From contig NC_079879.1 in NCBI RefSeq assembly GCF_029227915.1, positions 3,100,001 to 3,164,000 on the forward strand: DNA of 64,000 nt, given 5' to 3'. This document shows, piece by piece, positions 10,825 through 22,500 of this stretch. Origin of the DNA: Hydractinia symbiolongicarpus. Taxonomy: Eukaryota > Cnidaria > Hydrozoa > Anthoathecata > Hydractiniidae. Under the pieces are notes generated by a model that was given only the letters and a program-made list of their open reading frames with translations, had not been told where the DNA came from and ran no database searches. Positions within the stretch are counted from its first letter, which is position 1, and the number at the start of each line of letters is the position of its first letter. The translations under genes and the position numbers were made by a program.

Positions 10825-13438
10825 ATGAATACATTATATATCTACGTCATGTTCCTCCTGGCAATGTTGTCATCTGAAGGTATGGCAAAGAAAAGAAAAC
10901 CTAACAATCGGCCGACGATTGGTGTGCTTACTCAGAAAGTTCATTCCGCGTTTTCTCCTCAAGTTAAGAAATCCGAAGGTTATATTGCGGCTTCGTATGT
11001 CAAATATCTGGAGATGGCTGGTGCTCAGGTCGTGCCTATCTTGGCTACAATGAAGCCCAAAGCGGTACGCAAGTTGGTTCGATCTATTAATGGTGCTCTT
11101 TTTCCTGGAGGAGCGGCGCCTTTAGACGACTCACCATTTTACGAAACTGCATCAGTTATCTACCACGAAGCTAAAAAGTTGAACGACAAAGGCGTTCACT
11201 TTCCGTTATGGGGAACTTGCCTCGGTTTTGAAACTTTACATAATCTAGCCGCAGAAGAGAACATTCTAATGGATGTTGTGGCTGAAAATATCTCCATGGA
11301 GTTAAACTTCACTCAGCATGCTTTCAGAAGTCGACTCTTTGAAGACATGGACAAAAAGATGATGCAGGATTTGATGTTTGAAAAGATTACGTTGAACATG
11401 CACCATTCTGGGATAAGTCCTGAGCTTTATGGAACAAATCTGAAACTAAATGCCATGTACAGGGTTCTGTCAACAAATTTTGACGAAAAGGGAGTTGAGT
11501 TTGTCTCCACTGTCGAAGGTAAGGTTTTTAATTTGTTTTTGTAGTGAATATTTGGATCAAGAGTAATTATCCCAATACTCGCGAGTATTAGCATATTTTT
11601 TAATTGCGCCTACACGATTTCTTAACCTTCAAAGGACGGGACCTGCAAATATTCGGAATACAGCAGTCCCACAGTTGGTCTACCATAACTCTAAGGACAT
11701 TGTTTTCATAAAAGTGATCTCTATGTTTTAGAAGATGAATTCAACAAAGGCAAATAAAAAAAGCAGCTTTTTTTTTCAAAGAATGGGCCGTTCTTTAAAG
11801 GTTATGAAACTTATTTTGGTTCAGTCACCACGTTGTCAACTTTTATGGAGTCTCTTTAAAGAATATTAATAGTTCTCAACCCCGATTTTTTATCTTAAAA
11901 TGGCATTCAATAACGTGTCAATGTTTAATAGTAATTATTGACAAGATGTATGATTACGTAAACAACCTCGCGAATAAAGTTTACCAAAAGCTGTCCATCA
12001 GATTGTGACTTCTATTACGAAGTTAGACACGACATACGTTATCGTTTTTGAAATATAAATCACTTTTTCCCGTCTAATTTTTCAAGTAAGTCACTTTTCC
12101 CCGACTAATTTTTAATATTCCTGTAGATAACTTCACAAGAGAATTTGAACAACTTTTTTAATTTATCAATGTATGTTTTTCATACAAAAACAACTACGAG
12201 AATGAGTACAAAATTCTTAGTCGGGTATAAAAAAATCGTGTGAAAGTACTAGTCGGGGAAAAAGTAAGCGCGGGAAATTTTGGTCGGGGAAAAATTAAGC
12301 CAGTTTTTCTAGACTTTTTTTTCCCCGATAAGGTATTTTACTATTCAGAAAAAAAAAGAACGGGGTATAAGAGAGTTACTCAGTGAGAAAAAGCAAAATA
12401 AAAAAAAAATAATATACGAGTAAATCTTAATTATTTGAAAAAGCAAATAGCTGTAGTTAAAAAATATATTACCGGAACTCTCACAAATAGTGAGTGTTTC
12501 CGAAATGATTTTTCTCTATGTTGGCTTGTCACTAGCGTAGCGAAAAAAAATTCCGTTCTTGTCATTATTTACAATATAATTTGTCGTTTGCTTACATTTT
12601 AACTAAATTTTTAAAATCGATGTATTTAATGGTGCAGTGAAAGAAAGTAAAAATAGTTACGAAGATGAGATTCCCGTTTCAGTGCTCAGAGAGGCAAAAA
12701 TTTCCGTTCTTTTGCGTTACATTTGCGTTTTAATACAAGCTCGTGAGCTTGTAACAAGCTCACGAGCTTGTAATTAGTTATCTTTTTAATTACGTCAAGA
12801 TTTCGCCAGTCAGTACTTGCAACTACCTCTTACCATCGTGTCTCCTAAATCGGCAATTTTGAAAGGACGGCCGTCTGCATAGTCGTAGATAAAATTTAGG
12901 GAACAAGTTTGCTTTCTTCCATATTGTTTTTTATGCTAGGAACCGACATGGTCTTTCACGCCTGCGTCAGTATAATCCCACCTCGTTCGAATCGCCCGCT
13001 GTCTCTTTTTTATATCGGGATGGCGAGTGTTTGCCTCGCCATCCCGATAAAGAAAAAGAACAACAAGCGCCAAGAACGATGTTGAGTAAAATCAACGCCT
13101 ATAAAAAAACTTGAAAATAGTTTGGTGCAACTATCTATATCTTTCTTTACACAGGGATAAAGTATCCATTCTATGGAACGCAATGGCATCCAGAAAAGAA
13201 TTTATTTGAATGGACCACACGCGAGGCAATTAATCATTCTCCCGAGGCTGTTGCTGTTGCTCAATACCTCTCTAATTTCTTCGTTAACGAAGCTCGCAAG
13301 AATTTTCAGAAGTTTAAATCTGTAAAAGAAGAAATAAAGCATTCGATTTTCAAATATGCTCCTATATTTTCTGGTGGCACATCTTTGTTTGAACAGGTGT
13401 ATGTGTTCGGTAATGGAAGTGAAATAATCCAACATTAA
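10825..13438 (+). CDS. GGH: Gamma-glutamyl hydrolase (folate conjugase)
   Basis: Exon 1 is 10825-11518 and exon 2 is 13155-13438, joined in phase across a 1.6-kb GT-AG intron (GAAG|GTAAGG, TTTACACAG|GG). The 325 residues match the family's usual size of about 318. The enzyme removes gamma-linked glutamates from folylpolyglutamates in lysosomes and is also secreted. An N-terminal signal peptide is visible (MNTLYIYVMFLLAMLSSEG). The class I glutamine-amidotransferase-like fold shows the nucleophile Cys132 in PLWGTCLGFE, the oxyanion region ALFPGGAAPL, and His243 with Glu245 in YGTQWHPEKN. NFT at about residue 176 is a possible N-glycosylation site. The intron holds MITE-like inverted repeats and two perfect hairpins. 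The gene is convergent with the next one on the minus strand. Confidence 0.95.
12058..12301. repeat. MITE-like inverted repeat in the GGH intron
   Basis: The left end carries two copies of a cttttccccgactaattttt-type motif (12061-12115). The right end carries the complementary form (agtcggggaaaaagta, ggtcggggaaaaattaa; 12253-12300). The arms are inverted and the centre is AT-rich and non-coding. This fits a small non-autonomous DNA transposon. No target-site duplication was identified. Confidence 0.5.
12735..12771. repeat. Perfect 18-bp hairpin with one-base spacer
   Basis: ACAAGCTCGTGAGCTTGT at 12735-12752 is followed after one A by its exact reverse complement at 12754-12771. Each arm is itself nearly palindromic around GAGCTTGT. 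It sits in the GGH intron. Confidence 0.85.
13013..13049. repeat. Perfect 15-bp stem-loop
   Basis: TATCGGGATGGCGAG (13013-13027) pairs fully with CTCGCCATCCCGATA (13035-13049) around the loop TGTTTGC. It is GC-rich within an AT-rich intron, about 100 bp upstream of GGH exon 2. Function unknown; it may be a transposon end or a hairpin in the pre-mRNA. Confidence 0.8.
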
Positions 13439-13862
13439 TTGGTTTTGATCTAAATGAAAAATCTTCCACCTAATATGGCTCGGATAGATTTTTCTTAATG
13501 CATTTTCCTAAAGATAGATACTTTATGATAATCAATGAAAGAGTTTGCCTAGAATATTTATTCGTACCCGAGAACAAATAGACAACAAGAATTTTTAGCA
13601 CCTTTTTTAAACCACGATAAAGAGGAATACTAAAACTGTATCATTGCAATGCATGTGGTTTCAAATTTGTAAAGCGTGTTTTTAAACTTGTGTTTGAACC
13701 TATCTAGTTTTTCCTTTATAAGTCTTTTTTCACGTGCCGTCATCAAAAATACGTTTTTGTCTTACTGTATATATGTAGTTAGTTACAACTGAGAAAGAAT
13801 TGTTAGTGATAGCTATATTTATTTTCATTTGTCTCAACTATTCTTCCCGCAAACGTCTTCTG
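13439..13862. other. Intergenic between convergent genes
   Basis: The 3' UTRs of GGH (+) and the HMG-box-like gene (-) share this 424-bp space. I see no other feature. Confidence 0.5.
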
Positions 13863-16800
13863 TTAATTTTGTTTTAGATTCAGGATCCTCTTAGATGTTC
13901 TCCTTAATCGAGTACTACTTTTTTGCTTTTTGACATTTTTAATTTTTCTTTTTATCTCTTCCTTTTCATCCATTTTTTCTTTTCCTTCTTCCTCGCTTAT
14001 CTGTTGCTCTTCTTTTCCATTGGTCGTGTTTCTAAAATCTTCTATTTCCCCCTCTTTTTCCAGTCTGTCTTCTTCTACTTCATCTTTTATTTCATCTTTG
14101 CTATCATTTTTATGACTCTCTTTAACTAACTTTTTACTATCAATATAATCTTCTTTTTGTACGTCTTTCTGATTAAGATTACGAGTCCCAGAATCAACGT
14201 TATTGCATGTTTCCCTTCGAGCTATTTTTTCGTCACCATCATGTATATTATCATTGAAACTTACGTGGACATTGGTGGATATAATATCATATGTTTCTTT
14301 TGCGACGTCTTGTTTACCTGTGATACATTCATTTGCTTTAATTCCTGGACTGTCATTCGTGCTTTTGTTTTCTTCGTCTGTGGTTCCTTCATCCTGGCAA
14401 GTCGTTGTACCCATTGCTTCTTCGTAATATTGTTCAGTAAGTTCTTCACTGTTATCTTTTTTCTTTTCACCATCCTTCTCAGTCCTAATTTCTTTAATAT
14501 CACAAGTCCTAATTTCTTTAATATCACAATATTTTGCCAACGCATGAAGCAATTTTCTTTTCTTTTTGCGTCTTTCTCGTTGCTTCATCCTGTTTCGGCG
14601 TTTTTTCTCTTCTCTTACGTCAATTCTCTGTTTCATTTGATGATTTCCTACGTTTATTTCCTCACCTAAGTTGTCACAACGACCAAATACATCGTCTCCA
14701 CCGGACAAATAACTGTCTAACTCCCCAACATCCAGTGAACCATCATTAAAAACGAAGTCCTCGCTGTTATATTCACTTCTATTTTCAGCAATATTGCTTG
14801 CTATCATAATATCCTGCAAAAATCCTGTAGCAATTTCATTCTCATCAGTAAAATCCATGATGTTATCTCGTACTTTCATTTTAGCTAACTTTTTTTTGAC
14901 TGTTTTGTCTGGCGAGTTGTATGTCATAGTCTCTCTCATTGCTTTCGAGTAATCATATTTGTATTCCTGAGCGCATTCTTCCGTAGATTGCCACCCATCG
15001 TGCTCTGCACATTCGCTAGTAATTCGTCGTGCTTTGATAGGCTTCGGTTTCAATATAGTTGTTTCTTTACTTCGTAGTTTGAAATGTGATTTTAAAGCAC
15101 GTTTTTTTCTTGTTTTGCTCAAGGAACAACTACCCAAGCTTAACCGATATCTCTTTACCATGGCATTCGCTTTATCGTAATACTTTTGTTGATGTTCAGC
15201 CGGGATCTGATACCATATCTCCCGTAACTTATCTTCAATTGTTGTCTTGCTAGCCTCAGGGTATTCCTCTTTTACCAACGACCTGGAATGAGATAAACGA
15301 GTCAGTATAATCGCAGTTATTTTGTGTTGTTTCCTTACATTAAAAATTAAGTTTTATAATTTGCTATCTCAGACGTATTCGATTCTTTTACAGTTGACTT
15401 TTTTACCTGTATTTTTCCTTCCAGATGGAAAAAGCATCTGGCAGCAATTTTGTTAACATGAGCTCAATTTCAGCATCATCCGAATCTTCTGCTTCACCCT
15501 CCACCATTTTAGTAAGACACTCTTCTTTCAAATTCTCTATCGGCTTCATACTTGTTCGGTCAATCACTTCATCCTCGACTTTCCCAGATTTTTCATGTAA
15601 TTGGTGATTAGCACAGGTCAACGCCGTGTTTTCAGTATTGTCAGTTGGGTTCATCATTTCAATAAACTCATCAACATCTTCCATGCTGATGTCATTCTCA
15701 CTGGGACGATGTAGTGCTACTGCGTGCGCCATGAATTCTACTTCTAAAAAAAATAAGCTAAATGCTTTAATTTTAGAAATTTTTGCGTATTTTGCAAAAT
15801 TTTAAGGATGAGTTGAGCGAGCTTAGATATATAAAAGGAATTAACCATAAACATTTTTTTGGGAATTTAAAGGGGATACAAAACGGTCCAAGTGAGATCT
15901 CCGTCGTTGATGCTTTTGGAGTAGGACGGCCATTTGCACAAATATTTCGCCGCAGCGCGCTATACAAAGTGTTTCGCGCTTGTATATTCATATGTTTTGT
16001 TCTTGGATAACACATACCTTTAAAAATGACCTTAGCGACTTCAACGCAGCGGCGAAAGGTAATGCGCTGCGCAATGTTTCGCAACCTTACTCTAACCCTA
16101 GCCCTTGGTGCAACGTTGCGCTGCGCAATAATAAATTAACATTTATTAAAATGATAATAGATAAAATATTTAATTTAATAATTCATTCAGTCTTAAGCGC
16201 AACGATGCGCTGCGCGACAGTTTCGCCGTTGCGCCGAAGTCGCGAAGCGCGTACCATTAGCTCGACTTGCGTTTATCAACAGCCCGTTTTGTAACCTTGT
16301 AATTCTTCTTTTCTAGTCACAAAAATTTATGATGTAGCTAGTAAGCTATTTTTTCTAAATCCTTGTTTTTACAGCTGTGTCAAAGTTTTCTTTTGATCTG
16401 GCGCAAACGACAGATCTTATATTAATAAAAAGCAAAATGAAACGAAGACGAGATAAATTGACAGCATACCTCGTGTTTTATTAATGTCTTGCTTTTCTGA
16501 GCGTATTTTTTTCTTTCTCTTTCTTCTGAACTTACAAAATAAATTACTTTCTAGGAATGAGCTTGTTATAACTTGGTTGCCCGCGCCATTATACAAGGAA
16601 ATACCTTCTTCAGGCTTTGGTTTGATTGCTGCAAGTTTTCTGTTCAATTTTGTGGTGTTTTGATCGATCTGTGTTATATGTTCGTACGTGCTAGGGTAAG
16701 ACTGAGACTGGTTTCTTGAGAAATCATGGAGGTAATAATCAGAAAGCCCATAACTTTGCTGATGATAAAAAGGATCAACTAAATTTCCAGTGAATATATT

Positions 16801-17139
16801 TTCTATTGGAAAAAGGGTTGCTAATCCAAACGGATTAAATCCACTACCAGCCACTTTGTGCGAAGCGTTTTCAAGCTGAACATATCGATCAAATGAGTGT
16901 AAAACATTTGAATCAGTTGAATTTAAATTTAAATTATTGCTCGTTGCTTTTCCTTCAAAAACTTTCTCTTCTACCAAGCTGCTCACTTGATTAACTAAAG
17001 ATTGATTCTTTACGGAAGCAACCTCGTTAAACCAACCAATGTTTTCCGCTTTTCCATTCATTCCATTCCATTCATTCTTGTTTCTACCTAATTCGTTATC
17101 ATATAACGGTAGTCTTAGCTCCTCAGTTTCCATATTCAT
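13863..17139 (-). CDS. HMG-box-like nuclear protein, three exons
   Basis: Exons are 17139-16470, 15743-15407 and 15282-13863. All junctions are GT-AG and phase-consistent (1, then 2), giving about 808 residues. An open segment continues upstream in frame to an acceptor-like TTGCAG at 17204-17209 (FNDWEDFAVFTSETG), so the true start may lie in an unseen exon. The second junction completes an HMG-box-like segment (FSIWKEKYRSLV, then KLREIWYQIPAEHQQKYYDKA). The N-terminal 220 residues are polar with basic RKRKKKIR near the exon end. The middle is acidic, and the C-terminal third is a highly charged K/E-rich tail with RRRKKKRK-type nuclear-localisation clusters. A tandem eight-residue duplication, CDIKEIRT, lies at about 14480-14530. 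A chromatin or rDNA-type role is possible but unproven. Linking exon 1 to the rest is inference from phase and splice signals. Confidence 0.6.
16030..16245. repeat. GC-rich inverted repeat (MITE-like)
   Basis: The arms cgcagcggcgaaaggtaatg.cgctgcgcaa (about 16038-16072) and gcgctgcgcgacagtttcgccgttgcg (about 16205-16236) are inverted copies around an AT-rich core. Their GC content stands out from the surroundings. Further cgcagcgcgct-type words lie at 15950-15985. The element lies in the first visible intron of the HMG-box-like gene. Confidence 0.45.
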
Positions 17140-17209
17140 CCGTTTTTGGATACCAGTCTCTGACGTAAAAACTGCAAAGTCTTCCCAGTCATTAAATTTA
17201 CCGCTGCAA

Positions 17210-19530
17210 CGACTTCGTCAATGTTAACACTACTTTGCAACTTTAGACTCGATGACATAAAAGTGGCAAAAAATTTCTTAATTTTTTATATGCAAATCGC
17301 TGTTTCTCTTTTTATACATTAAAAAATTAAAACATCTAAAAGTCAAGAATTAAACAGGAACCAGACCTCCTCTGCCACTTTCGACGAGTGTTTGACTGTT
17401 GATGATATTATTTTTACTTCTTTGGCATACATTCTTTTTCATTTTATGATACGTCTGAGCTTCTTACAAATTTTCGAGATTTCTTAACTCAAGTTAAATA
17501 GCAACAGGGTATAGCAGATGGGTGTTTATCATTTCCAAATTCAGGACCGTTTTTATAATAAGCCGTGTGTACTAAAAACCAACCTCGTTTTCAGGGCAAT
17601 TCATTAGGCTGACTATCATGAGTCCTGGAAAAGAGTTTATTATAAACATATGCCAATATTGTATTATTGTTATTGATGTCGTCAGCAGAATGGCCCTAAG
17701 CCCATTTGCCTACAGCTTTTTTGAGACTCTGTGAAAAGTTTCATAATGCGAGTATATTTAAAAAATTGTGATCCATATGCATTCCAAATTTTGTTAATTT
17801 GACCTGTGAATTTGCAAATGTAGCGTCGTCTTTCTTTTTCGCGCGCAATAACAATATGAGCGTATTTCGTATATGAATTGTCGCGCAAGTTAAATTCCCA
17901 AAGTAAAAAGGAGGAATAGTTAAATTCTGAGCTTTAAAAAAATATGAATGCGTTATTTTATATAAACTATAGAACGAGTTGCGTGTAATTTCTGTACTAT
18001 AATTAGCGCAATAACAAACTTTTTTGCGCGAATAATCTGTTAAAAACGGGGTAAGAATAAGGTGCCAGTGGTAGATTGTTTTTGTTGTGATGATTCTGTT
18101 TAGTTTAAATTTAAAAACTGCCGATATACCCAATATTAAAGACTGTAAGTACTTGCTGTTGTAGCTTAAACAATGGCATTCTTGAAAACGGGCATTTCCA
18201 AGAATGCAGTGAACGAATTTAAATGGATATTTTTTTATAACTTTTATATGTTTGTACTTAAAAAAAGCACAGAAAACTTCCGTCGTCGGAGTTTTGGCGG
18301 GATTGACAACAGGAAATAGACAAATGTGAAGGGAGGGCTAACTATTATGACTCGTTCTTTCTTCATCACACAACATTTTTGTGTGTGCATGTGTGATGTC
18401 ATAATGTAACGTGTGGCGCTTTTTTAGTGTCGTACCCAGGCCTTTTATCATTTTTTGACAATAAAAGGATGAAAAATTAAAAAAACAACAAGTTGATAAG
18501 ATAAAATAAAATGTGCAAAAAAATTTTTGAGATTATATTTTAATTTAATTTCGGGAAAGTAAAGAGTTGTCTGTGTTTTTGCCAAGTCCACCTGTATAAG
18601 AAGGTGCCGTGTGACATTTGTTGAACAGAATTTTTTAATCATAACATGATTATTGTAGATATTGTTGTACAACGTTCATTTTAACGCATTCAAAAATTTT
18701 TGATACATAATTACATTTGAAATATGTTTTAATACAATAGATAATTGTACAAGTTGACGCATCGTGTCACGGTCTATTACCTCTGCGAAAAGCGAGATAT
18801 TTCTCTATTGACGGTTGTAATTAGGAACAATAGATAACTATTAATATCATAGATTGGCGGCACTAATGAGAAATTCACTAATATCTCCCTGAAGGGGTAC
18901 GGGCAATTAAATCAGAGCAGGCGAAATATTTGATTGGCCCTCACAAGACAGTCATTTGATTAGTAATTTTATTTAAAACAAAGAAAGAGTAAATAATAAA
19001 ACAGTGCGATATATTTTGCGCTAATCGCTACGTAAGTAAGTGTACAAGAACCTACTTTCTCCATTGGGAAAGAAATTTTTCGCCTTCGAGTATCTTGTTG
19101 TTTTCTCCGGAGAAAATAGAATGGTAACTATAGTTTATCTTGTTTCTTCATTTTTATTTTACTCCAGGGGACAAGTGAAGAACGGTGCAATATAAAATCA
19201 GGGAGTTATCGTTGAAATGCTGTGTACTTTAATTCCTTTATATTTAGATTTTGTCCCTCAAGAGTTTCCGAAATAAATTTATGTTTTTCATATCAGCTAC
19301 CATTTATTTCAGAACATTTTTTGTCCATTCGAACGTGATTTATACAAAGGTTACAGAGGTTTCCATATACCTGCTACTATTTATAGTTACTTCGAAGTCT
19401 CTCTTCTTATCTCTGTATTTGGTTTGATTTTTTCATTGTTTAATGACACAAAACAATCTACAATGTTTAGTGAGTCTCTGTATAATGTTTAAATTTTGAT
19501 AATAAAGTATTAGTTTAACTTTCGCTATAG
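17210..19530. other. Intergenic: divergent HMG-like gene and COE 5' regions
   Basis: No further coding exon could be supported. The missing first exons of the HMG-box-like gene (-) and the COE gene (+) may lie here. A candidate for the COE start is the ATG at 19121-19123, immediately followed by a donor (ATG|gtaact). Spliced to 19531 it would begin MDIINGN. Confidence 0.3.
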
Positions 19531-22500
19531 GATATTATTAATGGAAATATCTTGCCTTGTGCCACGGATGCTCTTCCACAACAAAACTACCCTCATATGC
19601 AACCAACATTTACCCATCCAACTCAAGCACCACCGCCTCCGCCATCATCAGTCGGGTTCGTATTACGTCACAACATTTTGTTTATGATAGTGTGTGAAAG
19701 GAAGGCTACTTTGTTCGAAATGTGCGTTCGATTTTTTTTCTTATCTAAAATTTGGAACGAATCATTCATTCTCCTTTTATTTTTGTCTAAATTTGAATGG
19801 TGTGCAAAACTTGCAGAAATGCCTGATATAAAACGGATCGATAATTTGTCGTTTATCAGGTATATATGAAATAATGTAGAAAGCGTTAAGGATAAGTGTT
19901 TAATTAATTTTTTATTTGCACTATAATTTTTTATTCTTTCTTTAATAGTTGCGAAGTCGTTAAAGCAGTTTTTGAAAAGCAGCCGCCGTCCAATTTACGA
20001 AAGAGCAACTTTTTTCATTTCGTTTTGTCATTATACGACAAAAACAACAACCCTATTGAAACCGAGAAAGGTTTATTTAACGGTTTTATAAAAGAACTAG
20101 ATGAAGATGAAGGGGATCCGAAGAAAAACGGAATTCAGTATCGGCTGAAATTTACCTTTGCGAATGGTAAGCAAAATCCTTGGATTTCAGATTCCAATTT
20201 TAATTTTGTTGTAGACTGTTTTATTGTAAACTTTGTAAAACCACCCTTAATTAAGATTCGGTATTAATTAGTATCACATCAGCAGTCATTAATTAGATTA
20301 AACAGGCTTAGTTTCCATAAGGCAATACTTTGCTATGAAGTCGATAGATTATGTTTTGATACAATATATTTTGGGGAGTGGGGCTTACTTTACCAGACTG
20401 AAATAAAAAACTCAGTATCAACGTGACTTCAACGTTTGTTAAAGTCACGATATGTTATGTTCATATGACCTTCTTGAAGCTAATTCGTTATTAGATGTTA
20501 TGAACAATGTTCTTAAACTTAAGCCATGCAAAACCTGGAATGTTCTTCACCCGTAACTTGCCATTATTAACAAACTAAAATAGCCTCTTTAATTAGCGGA
20601 CATCATTGGTGTAAAAAATCTGTCCGCTTATTAGAAAGTTAGTATTTTTTAGCAATTTTTTTGTTGTTAAGTCAAAAAATTGATGTATTTTGAGGTTAGA
20701 AAAAAATATTAAAAAACTTAGTAAAAGTTATAAAAATACGTTTTTGTTTCAAAACAAACTATATACTATACTATATAAAACTAGATAAATTAAAAAAAAA
20801 GTAGATAAACGAGAATTCTTTACTCTGACCAAAAAAAATCTTAAACACTTTGAAAAATTTCTTGAGGTGTCCGCGAATTTCTTGTCCGCTATTTAAAAAA
20901 GTTTTCTATGAGACTTTGACTAGGATTCGTCCAGTGTAATGAAATTTGTCCGTTAATTGGCTTTTTAGAGTGTTCGTTAATTAGAGAGACTACTGTGATT
21001 AAAATTTTTAGTTACTTGGACAATGATTTTTATTTCTTTGTTTTTAAGTTTCGTTTTTATTTGAATTACAGGATATCAGGCTGAGCAAGATATATACGTG
21101 AAATTAATCGACTCGCAAAGCGGAGAGGTAAGTTATCACTAGTAAAAATTATTTGTCAAAAAGTTAAATAGAAACGAACAACAATTAATAATCTCGCAAT
21201 GTCTTATATGAAACGAAAGATTGTGAATCTTGTTGTGATAAAAACACACATTGACTGCTGTCATTTAAATTTGTGACGGAACAAATAATTGTCCAGCCAA
21301 ATCTGAAGTAACAGTATTTGTGCTGGCTGAAAATTGCCCCTCCCTTTTTTGGATGTAAACATACTATGTTAACCAAATCATTGTAACCCATTTTACAGAT
21401 AATAAAGTATGAAGGCCAAGACAAAAATCCAGAGATGTGTCGCGTTTTGTTGACGCATGAGGTTATGTGCAGGTTAGTTAATAACATATTTTCTCTTTTT
21501 AGCACCAACTCCCCCCATTGAGCGCCCCTTCCACCTGTAATAATCGCTGCCTCTAAGTTTAGAAATAATTTTATAGGCGCCTCTCTTAAATAAGCACCCG
21601 AGGCGGTTATTAGAGGTACGATATTCGCAGTCAGGCGGTTATTGCAAAGTAACAAAGGTTCTTCGTGTTATAAAAGAAGCTTCTGGGCGGGTCGGGTAGC
21701 ATTGATTTTATTATGGTTCAATATAACTAGCTGAGCAGAAAACGTCTGATAAAGACCTTGTTTCTTCGGTACGGTATTCCGAATCCTTCACCGAAGAGTG
21801 AGACAACCATTCTAATTCATAATAATTTTATAACCGTTACCTCTTTAAAAACGTCCTCTTTAAATAACCGCCACCTTGAAATTCATAAAAATGTAATAAG
21901 TGCCCGGGCGGTTAATAGAGGAAACACAGTATTTGGTGTTTTGGCTTGAGCAAACATCCTGTGATTAAGCACATTAAGTATGCCAATGCAATCTAAGAAT
22001 GGTAATCGGCGTAAATTCTTATAAGAACTTTTTAGAATAAACAAGACAATCAATTTGTTGTCTCACTCACCACAGTTTCAAGTCGCTAGACTGTATGTAT
22101 CTGAATAAAATTTCTGCTAAGATTAATATCTTTTATTTCTTTGTATTTAGTCGTTGTTGTGACAAAAAATCATGTGGCAATCGAAACGAAACACCATCTG
22201 ATTGTGTTGTGGTGGAAAGGTTAGTTTTTTAAAAGTAGACCATCCCATATCCTATCTGAATGGAGGTATTTTGTATTATTTATAGTGACTGTTTCCATTT
22301 TAGATATTTTGTAAAGTTTTTCATGAAATGCAATCAGAATTGTTTAAAAACAGCTGGAAATCCGAGAGATATGAGGCGATTTCAGGTATTGTTTATTTTA
22401 GTACCTAATGTTGAGGTCAAACTGTGCAATATTTTAGTTAAATGGGTGCAGATTTTGCCATCCTTGTCTTCTCACAAGTTCAACATGTTGGCGAGCAACA

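Noticed and set aside
13923-14669. Long plus-strand open frames opposite the HMG-box-like gene
   Set aside because: These are Phe/Ser-rich shadows of the K/E-rich coding strand.
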